Of a DNA stretch of 64,000 nucleotides, positions 48,240 to 60,169 are shown piece after piece. The DNA lies in contig CP136066.1 of the NCBI GenBank assembly GCA_032622095.1, forward strand, positions 49,824,911-49,888,910, given 5' to 3'. A program made the translations under genes and the position numbers. Position 1 is the stretch's first letter; the number at the start of each line of letters is the position of its first letter. The notes under the pieces are model-generated. The model saw only the letters and a list, made by a program, of their open reading frames with translations, did not search any database and had not been told where the DNA came from. The DNA comes from Siphonodentalium dalli (lineage: Eukaryota; Mollusca; Scaphopoda; Gadilida; Siphonodentaliidae).

Positions 48240-49615
48240 CGTGGTATAAATTTGTCGAGTCTATATAGGCCCACAGTGACACCTAATTCCATTTTTATGG
48301 CTATTGACATGCTATACATGTATAGATGTGCATGAGATGTCCCTTTACTGATATTTACTAGAGCTCCGGAGTGGAGACTCACGTTCATGTGACAGGGATG
48401 CTGATGTTATGCAAATTGGGGGTTTTACCAAATTTTAAGTCAATAAGTACACAATATGAGTGAGCAAGCCCCACGGACCCCTAATTCCCTTTTTATGACC
48501 ATATAAATTGTATATATATGTGCAGACGATGTCACTTGAATCAAATACAATAGAGCTCAGGGTGGAGACATACATTCATGGGGCAGGAATGCTGATATGC
48601 ATTTAGAAATATTGTTTTCTTCAATATTCGAGTCTAATTATAGGCCCACCGAATGAAGGAAGCAGGCCCCCATTGACCACCAATTCCCTTGTTATGGCCA
48701 TGAACATGCTACATATCTGTGCAGGAGATGTCCCTTTACTGAAGTTTACTATAGCTCCGGGGTAGAGATACGCATTCATGGGGCAGGGATGCTGATGATA
48801 TGAAAATAGGGGGTGTTATCCAATTTCAAGTCAATAAGTGCACCATATGAGGAAAGCAAGCCCACATGGCATATAATTCCCTTTTTATGACCATGCAAAT
48901 TGTTTATATCTGTAAATGATATATCCCTTTATTCAGGTATATTAGAGCTCCCGTTGGAGACACACATTCATTGGGCAGCGATGCTGATATGCATTTGGAA
49001 GTATGTTTTTTCTTCAATTTTCGAGTCTATATATGCCCATCACACGAGGGAATCATGCCCCAATGACCCTCGATTTCCTTTGTATGGACATGGACATGCT
49101 AATCGTCTGTGCATCATATGTCCCTTTATTAAAATTTACTAGAGCTCCGGGGTGGAAGCACACATTCATGGGACAGGGATGCTGATGATATGAAAATAGG
49201 GGTTGTTATCCAATTTAAGTCGATAAGTACACCATATGCGAGAATCAAGCCCCCAGTGACCCCTAATTCCATTTTGATGACCATGAAAATTGTTTACATC
49301 TGTACAGGTGCCCTTTACAGAATTTTACTAGATCTCCAGGGTTGAGACACATTCATCGGACAGGGATGCTGATGATATGAAAATAAGGGGTGTTATCCAA
49401 TTTTAGGTCAATAAGTAAACCATTTGAGGGGTGCAAGCCCCCAGGGACCCCTTATTCACTTTTTATGACCATGGAAATTGTTTATATCTGTACATGAGGT
49501 GTCCCTTTATTGAAATATAGTAGAGCTCCTGATGCAGACACACATTCATGTGGCAGAGATGCTGATATGATTTTGGAAATATGTTTATTCTTCAATTTTC
49601 GAGTCTATATACACT
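48240..49615. repeat. Tandem array of about seven ~192 bp units
   Basis: The phrase AAGCCCCCAGTGACCCCTAATTCC (with variants) recurs near 48266, 48463, 48661, 48857, 49052, 49244 and 49431, that is every 187-198 bp. Each is followed by TATGACCATG, GTCCCTTTA, AGAGCTCC and CAGGGATGCTGAT. Alternate units share variants (TTTTCTTCAATTTTCGAGTC versus GGGGGTGTTATCCAATTT), so there is a higher-order dimer of about 390 bp. Confidence 0.9.
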
Positions 49616-50490
49616 CTTAAACATTTTGGTATTTTAAAAAACCAAATTTGGTTTTGAACTTTGTCCCATATATGTAACCAAATTAGGTATTGATCAAAAC
49701 CAAATACCAAGCGTCAACTGGTTTTGATAAAAACCGAAATTGGTTTTGAACTTATGTCCCATATATGTAACCAATTGGTTTTGATCAATACCATATACCA
49801 CAGTACCAATTTTGGTTTTGATCAAAACCAAATGGTATTGAGCACTTGATCAATATATGAAACCAATTTTGGTTTTGATCAAAACCAAATGGTATTGAGC
49901 ACTTGATCAATATATGAAACCAATTTTGGTTTTGATCAAAACCAAATGGTATTGAGCACTTGATCAATATATGAAACCAATTTTGGTTTTGTTCAAAACC
50001 AAATGGTATTGAGCACTTGATCAATATATGAAACCAATTTTGGTTTTGATCAAAACCAAATGGTATTGAGCACTTGATCAATATATGAAACCAATTTTGG
50101 TTTTGATCAAAACCAAATGGTATTGAGCACTTGATCAATATATGAAACCAATTTTGGTTTTGATCAAAACCAAATGGTATTGAGCACTTGATCAATATAT
50201 GAAACCAATTTTGGTTTTGATCAAAACCAAATGGTATTGAGCAATTGGTTTCATTCAAAACCCAAATTGGTTTTGAACATCGCTCCCCCCCCAACATGAA
50301 ACCAATTATGGGTTTGGTTTTGAACTATATGGAACCAATTTTGGTTTTGATCAAAACCAAATGGTATTGAGCACTTGGTTTCGATCAAAACCAAAATTGG
50401 ATTTGAATGAAACTGAAATTGGTTTTGATCTTGTTCCCCAATATTGAACCAATTTTGATTTTTATCAAAACCAAAATTGGTCCTATATTG
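49616..50490. repeat. 57 bp palindrome-bearing tandem array
   Basis: Eight near-identical 57 bp units lie between 49805 and about 50260, flanked by degenerate ones. Each unit contains the perfect palindrome GGTTTTGATCAAAACC and GAGCACTTGATCAATATATG. Because 57 is a multiple of three, a 170-codon minus-strand frame stays open, but it is only the repeat read through. Confidence 0.95.
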
Positions 50491-50888
50491 GGGAATAGCA
50501 AGCCTGTGGTTTCCAAAATAGTGGTAAGAATTTGGTTCATGCAGAAATAAAGTTAATTGATTAATGGATTATATGACAGGAATTGATTGACAACACCATT
50601 ATACTCATTTCAATTTAATTATTTATTGGTCAACATCTGGATTATAACCAGAATCACATATTTTTTGGACATAATAGAAATAATCTCTCATAAACATAAC
50701 ACAATATAAAAAAACAATAAACTGTTATTATATTTCTCAATATTATTTTCCAGTACATTGATGGTTTCACCTCAAACTACTTCCTAGTTTCCGAATTAAT
50801 TAATTTTGTGAAATAAATGTCAGAATTTGGTAAAATACTTTCATGGCCCTTCAAAAATGTTTATACAAAAATTATTTCACAAGGCTTT

Positions 50889-51279
50889 CGACCCGATTCC
50901 GCGATAAATATTTATTTTACTCCCGGTCACGAAAATTCAGGCCGTAAGCGGCCACACGCTGAAGCAATTCTGTGTCAAGCTCCCCTGGGTAACACTCACT
51001 CACATAATCCAATGCAACGGTTGTCGCTGTTATCGGGGACACCGTGGGCCATATGATACAAGTTTATTCACAACGGAGACAGATATAAACGATTCATGCA
51101 CAAACAATGTTTTATTCCAAATCAATGGCAATATATGCAACCAGTTCGGTGGCTGGAAATTATACTTCAGTTATACTTTTGATCATTGACCAATCAGAAT
51201 TGCTTCCGCGTGTGGCCGCTTACAGCCTGAATTTTTGCGACAGGAAGTAAAATAAATATTTATCGTGGAATCGGGTCTC
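50889..51279. mobile_element. Foldback element of about 390 bp
   Basis: CGACCCGATTCCGCGATAAA at the left pairs with TTTATCGTGGAATCGGGTC at the right. A second paired block (TCAGGCCGTAAGCGGCCACA and its complement near 51205-51230) lies inside. It is a non-autonomous element with no coding frame. Confidence 0.75.
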
Positions 51280-51511
51280 AAAAGTCACCTGAACAATGAA
51301 ATATCGAGCTGGGAACTTCAAGTACTGATGAATAAATCATTAAGTAACAAGTTTGAACAGAGAAATACATTCCCCGTGTTATTTTTTCGACTTTACCGTT
51401 CCCTGTCAAAAATTAAAAAAAGTTCCTGGGTTTTGAACAAAACGAATATCATATCTACCAGCGTTAGCATTGGTAGAGATTCATGGCATGATCTATGTCT
51501 ATCCATGTTGT

Positions 51512-51810
51512 GGAGTACACAATCCTGATTACAGAAAAGAAAACCTTCCCAGACATGTTCAGAATTTTTTGAGATATGTGCATCCAAAATTGGGAGTTCA
51601 TAACTAATTTCAGAGCCTCAATTTCTCAAAATGAGCTAAAATGTATTTTTATGGTGTTGTATTTTAAAAACTGAAGAAAAATGATGGGATAGCTTGTTTT
51701 AATAATTTCCTATCTAGATTGTGGAAAAAAATTTATTTCTTTATTCATCTATGATTGAAAAGTTGAAAATATTCTCAAATGAAATGTTTGTTCCATTGTA
51801 TGGACTTAGA
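51512..51810 (+). repeat. Interspersed repeat, direct copy at 63.12-63.43 kb
   Basis: It shares ACACAATCCT, TTCAGAGCCTCAATTTCTCA, TTGTATTTTAAAAACT, TTATTTCTTTA and TGTATGGACTTAG in order with 63122-63427. It is noncoding, and the class is unknown. Confidence 0.8.
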
Positions 51811-51849
51811 GGAATACTGTACGCTTAATCCGGCCATTTATGGGACAAT

Positions 51850-52430
51850 CTCCTTTTATACTCCAACAGAACATATGCAACAAATGAATGAATTTGAGCC
51901 ATATATGAGTGCAAAATACATACATATTATCACAACAGTGTGTTGATCCGTGTCGTAGTTGAGGTGGGCAGATTGCCGGATCAAATGAGCTGCCGCAGGC
52001 AGATAGTTTGATCCGGCAATCGGCCCACCTCAACGAGGACACGGGTCAACTCACTGCTGTGATAAAAGGTTTATTATATGATGCCCAGCCTGCAATAATA
52101 ACCATTCAATCTGATTTAATTACCGATTGTTTTCACTTTAGCAGTTTATTTTTCTTATTTTCATCGGATAAATAGTCTGTCTTCGTTAATCGGCATATCT
52201 CGGCAATTTCCGTAGGCGTGTGATCTGATTTTATCCGGGGAAATCTCACTCAGTGTGATCCGACGATTCATTTATCGTATGAATGATACAAACATGGTAA
52301 TTATATAATGAAAATGAAGGTCATAAACTCATATTCATTATAATTACCATGCTTGCAATGTTCATAGAGCACACAAGTGTATTTTGCCCAAATACATGAC
52401 TCAATTTCATTCATTTGTTGCATATTTTCT
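51850..52430. repeat. Large interrupted palindrome
   Basis: The core, 51930-52066, pairs GTTGATCCGTGTCGTAGTTGA, TGCCGGATCAAA and their complements about a centre near 51998. An outer pair, ACATATGCAACAAATGAATGA (about 51872) with its complement (about 52405), extends it. The right arm is interrupted by about 220 bp, including a separate CATGGTAATTATA hairpin (52293-52353). Confidence 0.7.
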
Positions 52431-52439
52431 GAGTAAAAA

Positions 52440-54480
52440 AGAAAGTGGTCCCATATATTAGCCAAATTTGCCTGTGATCCAGATCTGGCAAGACGAAAAA
52501 GCATATTTGAGGTCAAACAACTGCATATATATATATCCACATCCCCTGTATTTCTTATAATTACTTAATAAAACATGGTTAAACACACTGCACATGAAGG
52601 AATTTTCAAAAACATGGTGTATAAAATCAACTAATGGCCATATGAATCCTTAGGATTGGCCATTTTCTAAAATCCATTGCAGGGCGTTTTTGTCCATGTT
52701 AAAAGGTGTTTGTGTAAAAATAGTAAAAACAATGCATGTTGAGTGTGAAAAATTATTTGAAGGATCTTTCTAAAAGAATTTAGTGTTGAAATAATAGCAT
52801 TACATTGGATTTGTCAATGAATGTCACTGGATTTCACTCATTGTTCTAGAAAATGACTACAAATTTGAATATCGGAAAAATGGGGAAGGGGAAACCATAA
52901 TGAAAAAATCTCAAAAACATGGATCTTGATGCATAGAACTTTACGTTTTCGAGGACTTATATGACAAAGTGCTATACAGGACAATTGCAGGTGCAAGCAC
53001 ATCATGAATAAGACACGGTAAAATAATTTATAAAACTCTGGTATTTATACACTCTACATTGTTGATGTAATATTTATTTACCTATGAGTAAATTCTGTAC
53101 CGGGTTCCGAAGCTTTATAATACATTTCAGCATCATAGAGCCAAATAGTGGTCAACTAAAATTGTATATACAGTGAGATAGATGAATTTATACACACTTG
53201 TACACTCATTTGCATGAAACTGAACTTGCATACATGGGTAAACAAGCCACTTATATTCACTTATTTAGTGTAGGGATAACAGGTTTCCATCAGCCTCTGG
53301 CACTAAATCCAAATTCTTCCACTGTCAGAATTTAACCAGTTATTAAGCCGGTGAATAAGTAGGAGATGCGTAATAAACATAGAACTACAGCTGATAAGTA
53401 GATTAGTTAGAAATTAGTGCACTCAAGCAGGGTGGGTGCTGGTTTATAATTAATATCAACATGAAGTGTTGTTCTATTATAATAGATATATTACAAAGTT
53501 AGATATTTCACGGCACTTGTAGTGGCTTGCATCCATTACTGAAAATGCAAGATATTTTTGTAGATGTCTTGCATACAAAATATCTATCATATTACTTCAT
53601 ATTTGTTAAAATTATTGCACTAAGGCCAAATCAAAATTTTCATTTGAGTCTGAGACACCGCCACATTGAAATAAATAGCCCGCAATGGATGTTTAATTTT
53701 GATTCTTGATATTATGGTAAAGAAAGTAAAAAAGAATGTTCTTCAAAATTATTTTGGTATGTTGTTACCAACATGTCCATACTATCAGAGTGGTTCCAAA
53801 AGGTCATACCTCAGGAAAATCAAATTGTTCAGGAGATGCATAAAAACTATTTATCTCTAGAGCTATAATTGGTCTCTCTCATCAAATTTACACAATAAAT
53901 CTTTATATCAGTTATTATAAAATACACTTTCATATTCAATTATCTTCCAGTTGATGTGAAAACATTATTTTATGGTTATTATGACATTTCAGAAGGAAAA
54001 ATAGAAATCTGTGACAATACACTGAGATACGAAATTTTAGTTTTGACAATTCCGTGGCCTCTGTCACTCGGGATAAGGAGCATACACCCTAGGTTTCTTC
54101 AAAATAATCCGATCAGAATTATCCTACCAGGAACGGTTTCGAATATAAAATTTACGACATTTTAGAATTAAGGACATTTTAGATCACAAATTTCACTAAA
54201 AAAAACAGCGAAAAATGGAATTTATATAGCAGATACGACATGTTAGAACACGAATTTCTGAAAATGCAATAAAAAGTGTTTGCACCAAAAGAAGCCCATT
54301 GATGATACCTATTGAAATTACAAAATTCATGACTTTTAACATATCTCAGTGTAATGTGTAAAAATTGTATACATATAGTAACATAGAACATTAAGTAGAT
54401 GAATACTAGTACTAGTAGATGAAAACAGAAAGCCGAGCATCATAGTCTGGTGTACTAATTGTAATTCCAGAACAATAAGT
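52440..54480. other. Noncoding, no gene or repeat recognised
   Basis: Two kilobases of AT-rich sequence with short fortuitous frames. Nothing further can be supported. Confidence 0.45.
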
Positions 54481-54504
54481 GAAATCAGCCATATTTAATT
54501 CATC

Positions 54505-54690
54505 CAGCCTCCTTTCTGCAGTTTAAGTGCTACAGGTCAAAGTTCTGGAGCTGCAATCCATATGATATATGGTATTCATGAATATTCAAAAGCTCCATAT
54601 ATGGAATTCATGAATATTCAAAACTCAATATATGGAATGCGCCTCCAGAACTTTGACATGCAGCACTTAAACAGCTTAATGGGAGCTTGA
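54505..54690. mobile_element. Small foldback element
   Basis: TTTAAGTGCTACAGGTCAAAG, then TTCTGGAG, at the left is mirrored by CTCCAGAACTTTGACATGCA and GCACTTAAA at the right. Repeated TATGGAATTCATGAATATTC text lies in the loop. Confidence 0.7.
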
Positions 54691-54815
54691 TGGATCCAAT
54701 ATGATCAAGACTCAGGACAAGACACACAAATTTAAAAATAAATAAAGTTTCCCCCTCCCTCATTGATTCATAAAAAAAATTTGCCTCAAGATTCAAATAT
54801 TTTTTTTTTGCTCAA

Positions 54816-55154
54816 AGGTACTCAATCCGATCAGAGGGTCCTATATTAATATTTCTTTGGCTTTGGGGATAAAAAATATTTTATTCGAGTCAAGGAACCC
54901 ACCCATCAAAGCTCAGAGTAATTATATATCTATTAATTTTCGGAGATCTTCCCACAAGTTAGCAGAATAACTTGATTCACGTGATTCTGCTAACTTTTGT
55001 GGCAGATCTCCGAAAATTTATAGGATAGAAAAATTTATAACTAATCAATCTGAGCTTTGATGGGTGGGTTCCTCGACTTATGAATCAAATATTTTTTACC
55101 CCGCCAAAGCCAATACAATAGTAATATAGGACCCTTTGATCGGATTGAGTACAT
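54816..55154. mobile_element. Fully palindromic TTAA-type MITE
   Basis: The 339 bp element starts AGGTACTCAATCCGATCAG and ends CGGATTGAGTACAT, followed by TTAA (55155-55158). The left flank has decayed to TCAA. The two halves are complementary along almost the whole length and meet at an inner hairpin (GGAGATCTTCCCACAAGTTA with its partner). A half-copy lies at 16665-16800. Confidence 0.85.
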
Positions 55155-56114
55155 TTAACAAGCTAAACATTCATTAAAATTAGTTAATATATAGGGATCT
55201 GCGAATCAGGGATTTTGCATCAGATCAAATCTCGATAGCGAATCTCCTTAATTCGATTCAGCTAGTGATTGACATTGTTTGCCAGCAAGTATTTCAGTGT
55301 TTCATGACATAAAACTGTAAAATTAGATACTATATAACAATGTTAATCTCTTAAACATCCTTGGAACTTGTGTATTTTTTTAGGAAAATCATGACAGACA
55401 AGTCACTCTCAGTCTCATGGAGGGTTTGGATTAATTATGTTGCACTGAATTTCAATCTAGCTGCGTCATGGCGAACAAGTCAAACATCACTATTCCATGG
55501 AAAAGTATCTAATCAAAACAAAATCTTCAGACAATATAATGATCTCACAAATATCTGTGTATTGAGAACGGTCGACATTTTCAATCCCAGAATTCTATGA
55601 GTGGTCAGAATATGTCAACATTGTGAAATAAAATCATGTCTTAAAAGATGAGTTTCGTTGCGTAATAGAATGGTCCATATATGTTAGGCACCTGTGAATA
55701 TTTGAGATTAGATTCAATGTCGAAATTGGGCACCCGATTCGAGATATACAACGAATCGGTCCGCCGATTCAGATAGTTTCGAATTGGGGTTACTTTGGTG
55801 TAGTCTCGTATTTAGACCCCGAAGCCACAACAACTAGTTTTCATGGCTGGCTCAATCAATTTTCTTGGCTGTCATCTAGTTAAACCAGCTCAGTCAAGAC
55901 GTTTGTGGCTTACAAAATATGCAATCAGAGCAATCAATTCTAGACTTTTACTACGTCATCAATAGTCTGACTGTTTTATTGAAACTGCCCCCCCCCCCTT
56001 GTCATTATAATTATTTCGTCTCAAAACGATGGCAGAAGACATACATAAACAGAAATCGAATGTTTGTGGACATTTAGTCCCAATTGAAGATGACGAAAGA
56101 AAAAACAAGAGCTA

Positions 56115-57007
56115 CGCTGGGCGTGCAAAATACGCCCTCTCTGGGGAAAATTGGCGGATGGAACTCAAATTTGAACTTGACCTGTGTTTTGGTGGGAGAA
56201 AGTAATCTACCAAATTATCATTGAATCCGATAAAGCTCTAGTAAAGTTATCATCCGGACAACAAATTTCAGGGATTTTCTAAGTCAAATTACGTCAAATA
56301 AGGGGCATAACTCCGGTGAAAATTGGTGGTCGGAACCCAAATTCGAACTTGAGCTGTCTTTTCTCCTAATAAACCCACATACCAAATTTGATTGAAATCG
56401 GTTCACTCTAACTAAAGTTATCATCCGGACAACAAATTTCAGGGATTTTCTAAGTCAAATTACGTCAAAAAAGGGGCCATAACTCTCGCAAAAATTATCG
56501 GATTAAAACGAAATTCGGAGCTGTATTTCGATATATGTAATCCACAAAAAACGGGTTTTGTGTATAAACATTCCAAAATCGAGTTATCATCCGGAAACCA
56601 AAAAACATAAGAAAAACTGAATTTTCTAAGTCGAAAAAGGGGCATAACTCTGCCAAAAATGGTCGGACAGAACCCAAGTTCGAACTTGACCTGTGTTTTG
56701 GTGGGATAAAGTAATATACCAAATTGGATTCATTCCGATAAACTATACTAAAGTTATCATCCGGACAACAAATTTCAAGGATTTTCTAAGTAAAAAAACG
56801 TCAAATAAGGGGCATAACTCCGGTGAAAATTGGCGGGGGGAACCCAAATTCGAATTTGAACTTACTTTTCGGCTAATAAACCCACATACCAAATTTTATT
56901 AAATTTGGTTCACTCTAACTAAGGTTATCATCCGGAAACCAGGTTAACGGACGCCCGGACGGACGGACCAATACTATAATACGGCCGTTTTTTCAAACGG
57001 GCGTATA
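56115..57007 (+). repeat. Hairpin-ended repeat, family A, long copy
   Basis: Starting near CGTGCAAAATACGCCCTCTC, it holds about five degenerate units with GGGGCATAACTCCG, AATTCGAACTTGACCTG, ACCAAATT and AAAGTTATCATCCGG. It ends with GGACGGACGGACC, the stem-loop CCGTTTTTTCAAACGG (56985-57000) and GCGTATAAAA. ATACGCCC near the start is inverted in the end. The 2.1 kb locus has the same terminus. Confidence 0.8.
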
Positions 57008-57190
57008 AAAATAATGGGCGGAATGCAAGGCAACGTTTCTGGGACGTTTAATAAACACTTATTTTGCTAATATAGTGACCAGTGTATTCAATCTTGTACT
57101 TAGGTAATGATGGTCGCGGTTAATTGGTTATGATTAGGTTAATGCCCGTGGTTAACCGGTTAGGAGAAAACCCAACCGTCCCAGCACTAG

Positions 57191-58080
57191 TAGAGAGTCT
57201 GTCAGACACAATCGATGTACTTGAATTATAGTAGACTCATTAGAATGTAGAATAACCACATTGGGAATGTGAATTAAAATTGCCGTGGGGATGCCATGGG
57301 GGTCTAATTTTGCCACGGAAATACACCGCCATGAATATGTGTGAATTTCGAGGGCTGTGATATATAATATTTCAAACTATTTTCTATTCTATACTACATG
57401 TTATGCACATATATTGACAAATGTCAGCAATGTCAGACTGGGTCGTGTCAAAATAATGTTATGTGCGACAAAACATAGATTGGAATGAACAGAAACCTCA
57501 GAACAATCGGTTGATTACGTTCTTAAATAGGCGTCATTATGTGCGACCAGTTATCTGCGACACTGTCGGTATATAGAATTTCTTGAAATTTCCTACAATT
57601 CAATTTCTATTTCCTGGGAAATCGAGTGTATGCATAAGGTCTCGATCCATTGAATCTTGTTGATAACATTGAACACTTGTAATTTATGTCTGTTTTCTGG
57701 GACCTCCACTGCGAAGACAACTACTGTGAATATGTGATGTATGTGTTTGTAACCTATCGTGGGGTAAAACGTTTAAGAGACTGAGATAACTACCATTGGT
57801 ATGGACTACAACTACAACAATTATATAGCTTGCCAGTGTACCTATGTGCGAGTTTATCAAATCTAGATTATCTTTAATAAATAATGCAGACAAGTGACTT
57901 CGAGACCATGGGGTTTGTGATACGTTGATTGGACTGGCTTTATGTGTCTTACGGTCGCTTCTTGTGTGTCATATTCGCCATGACAATGCTAGATGGAAAT
58001 TCAATGAAATGTGCCCCGAACGCTCCGTGAGACTGAGAGTGACTTACCTATGTCATGATTTTCCTTAAAAAAAACACACA
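57191..58080. other. Interior of the 3.1 kb element, no gene seen
   Basis: Unremarkable AT-rich sequence. A 69-codon frame on the minus strand shows no domain. Confidence 0.4.
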
Positions 58081-58772
58081 AAAATTCCAGCAGATGTTTA
58101 AGGAGACTAACATTGTTAGTATCTAGCACATTTTAGATTTTATTTTTTTTGTCACCAGACACTGAAATAAATACAAGTAAACAATGAGAATCACTAGCTG
58201 ATTCGATTCTAGATTCGATTTAATGTCGATATCGGGAAGGAGATTCGATATTGAGATTCGATTCGATTCGATGCAAAATCCCTGATTCGCAGGTCCCTAT
58301 TATATGTTTATTTCAGGTGATGGAATCAGACTTTCCAAATTTGAGGCAGTATAGCTCAATGCCAATATTTTTTATTTATTATGAAGAATGATAAACATGA
58401 TTCATGTTAAAAGATGTGCAACCTTATTAGACAATATTTCAACAGAAGATCCCAGTTGTCACATTGGACGGATAGGTTTAAATATATATACAATGGAAAA
58501 TGATTCATGTTATACAAGGCCAAACAAAACGAAAATATTCACAGGCAATGCTGCATTGAAATGCACAGAATTAGGTGTTGTTATTTAGATTTCCATGGGC
58601 AGTATGACTGATCCTGGTGGTAAAATGAATATATGAGACATGGTGATGAGCGGTCCATCAAAAAGCCAAACACAAGTTCAGATAAGAGGAAATACAATCA
58701 ATACAGTTGATATGTAAAATTTAGTTATGTTTAAATTAGTCTCTGATAAAGTTTGGGTCACCAAAAATATAA

Positions 58773-59616
58773 TACTACCTTACTCGTATTTAAATTCGCG
58801 CAGTACTATTTTTCGCGCACCCGTCGGTGCACGAATTTAAAACTGAGCGAAAAATAGTACGACTCCTAAGATTATACGAACGACCGAGAAACAAGAAGGC
58901 TATGTTGATTTCAGAGTTAAGTACCGGTACATGTCTATATAGATTTCGGAAGGTTGCACCGAATATTAGGCTTGCAGGACTATAATTTGCATGCGGGCAA
59001 CCAACATAAAACATTACTGATATGTGTGATATAAGTACACAGAAACAAATAATAGTATCATCATTGCTGTTGAAATAAGAAATACACATATTTCTGACTG
59101 AAGATGCACGACGGAACGCCCCCGAATCACAACGCTATAGCACTGCCCCGTGAATGAATATTCTGACTTAATCATGTCAACACAACCCAGTCAATTTTTT
59201 TTCTTTTTTTTTTTCTGATGTAAATATTTTTTATACGCGATTGTGGTTTTACTCCTGTCGAGTTCATTTCAATTATGTCCAGTCCAGTTTTGATTTTTTT
59301 TCTGATGTAAATTTTTTATACGCGATTGTGGTTTTACTCCTGTCGAGTTCATTTCAATAATGTTCATAACTATTGCAATATCATAATAAATATTTGGAAA
59401 GTATAAACAGCCGTCTTCACAAGATATTGATGGTGCAGTTATGTTAAATTATACACTATCAAAAGTCATGCATGGTGGTGTTTAATATGCACACGTATCT
59501 TCATTAACGATTATAATCTAAATTTTTCATAAAAACCAAGCATTTTACGAAAATATTTTCGTCAGTTTTGAATTCGCGCAGCATGGTGTGCGAATTCAAA
59601 TACGAGTAAGGTAGTA
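58773..59616. mobile_element. TA-flanked TIR element of about 840 bp
   Basis: Left CTACCTTACTCGTATTTAAA is inverted at the right end (ATACGAGTAAGGTAG), with TA on both sides. A second nested pair, TTCGCGCAGTACTATTTTTCG against CGAAAAATAGTAC, forms a left-hand hairpin. TA target use fits Tc1/mariner-like or similar MITEs. It contains a direct 86 bp duplication (59215-59360) and no transposase. Confidence 0.75.
59215..59360. repeat. Direct duplication of about 86 bp
   Basis: TTTTTATACGCGATTGTGGT, then TTTACTCCTGTCGAGTTCATT, occurs twice, preceded by TTTTTCTGATGTAAAT. Confidence 0.9.
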
Positions 59617-59824
59617 ATATATGTTTTATATAGACATAATGCATTTGTGTTCACCATTGAAAAGTTGAACACAAGAGGTACGCTGTCGCGTGGCATTTGC
59701 CCACCGACCGTAGCAATTTGGATTAAGCATGGACGAAACTGCGGATATCCGAGGTCTATATGACCATTCCAAAAGAAGTTCGTACAGAAATGTTGACTAA
59801 AAACCACAAAACAAGCGATCCGGA

Positions 59825-60165
59825 AACCCAAAAACAAGCGAAAATTCTAATTTTCTATGTTGAAAAAAGGGCCATAACTCTGGCAAGAATCATCAGATCA
59901 TACCCAATTTCGCACTTGACATGTATTTTCATATAACTGATCCACAAAAATACGGGATTTGCAATCGTACCACCAAAGCTCACGCTATCATCTGGAAACC
60001 AAACAAAAACAAGAGAAAAATTGAATTTTCAAAGTAAAAAAAGGGCCATATCACCATACCAAATATCAGCTAAATCTGCCCAGCGGTTGCTGAACAATAA
60101 TGCAAAATGTTTGTACGGACGGACGTAGACTATATACCCGCCGACTTCAAGTCGGGGGCATAACA
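59825..60165 (+). repeat. Hairpin-ended repeat, family B
   Basis: Phrases such as AAAAAGGGCCATAACTCTGG, ACCCAATTTCGCACTTGAC and CATCTGGAAACCAAA lead to TACGGACGGACG and the stem-loop CCGACTTCAAGTCGG (60141-60155), then GGGCATAA. The architecture is that of family A, with a different hairpin. Confidence 0.75.
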
Positions 60166-60169
60166 AGTG

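Larger units (their letters stand above)
55192..58299. mobile_element. 3.1 kb TIR element, TAGGGAYCTGCG ends
   Basis: The left end TAGGGATCTGCGAATCAGGG is mirrored at 58299. Similarity continues about 110 bp inward through ATTTTGCATC, GCGAATCTCCTT-like and CAGCTAGTGATT to TTTCAGTGT. The TAGGG tip fits the hAT terminal pattern, but the flanks do not give a clean 8 bp duplication. No transposase frame remains. The interior hosts a family A hairpin repeat (56115-57007) and a one-ended GGTTAACCGGTTAGGAG stretch (57090-57190). Confidence 0.75.

Noticed and set aside
49805-50260. CRISPR-like regular array
   Set aside because: There are no unique spacers: the whole 57 bp unit repeats. The window is eukaryotic (spliced exons, SINE).
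49785-50297. 170-codon minus-strand frame with a perfect 19-residue repeat
   Set aside because: The 57 bp DNA unit is a multiple of three, so the frame stays open automatically. Flanking degenerate units break it and the repeat is palindromic noncoding sequence.
57090-57190. Complete hAT element with GGTTAACCGGTTAGGAG end
   Set aside because: Only one end (CTAGTGCTGGGACGGTTGGG in reverse) is visible. No matching opposite terminus was found in the window.
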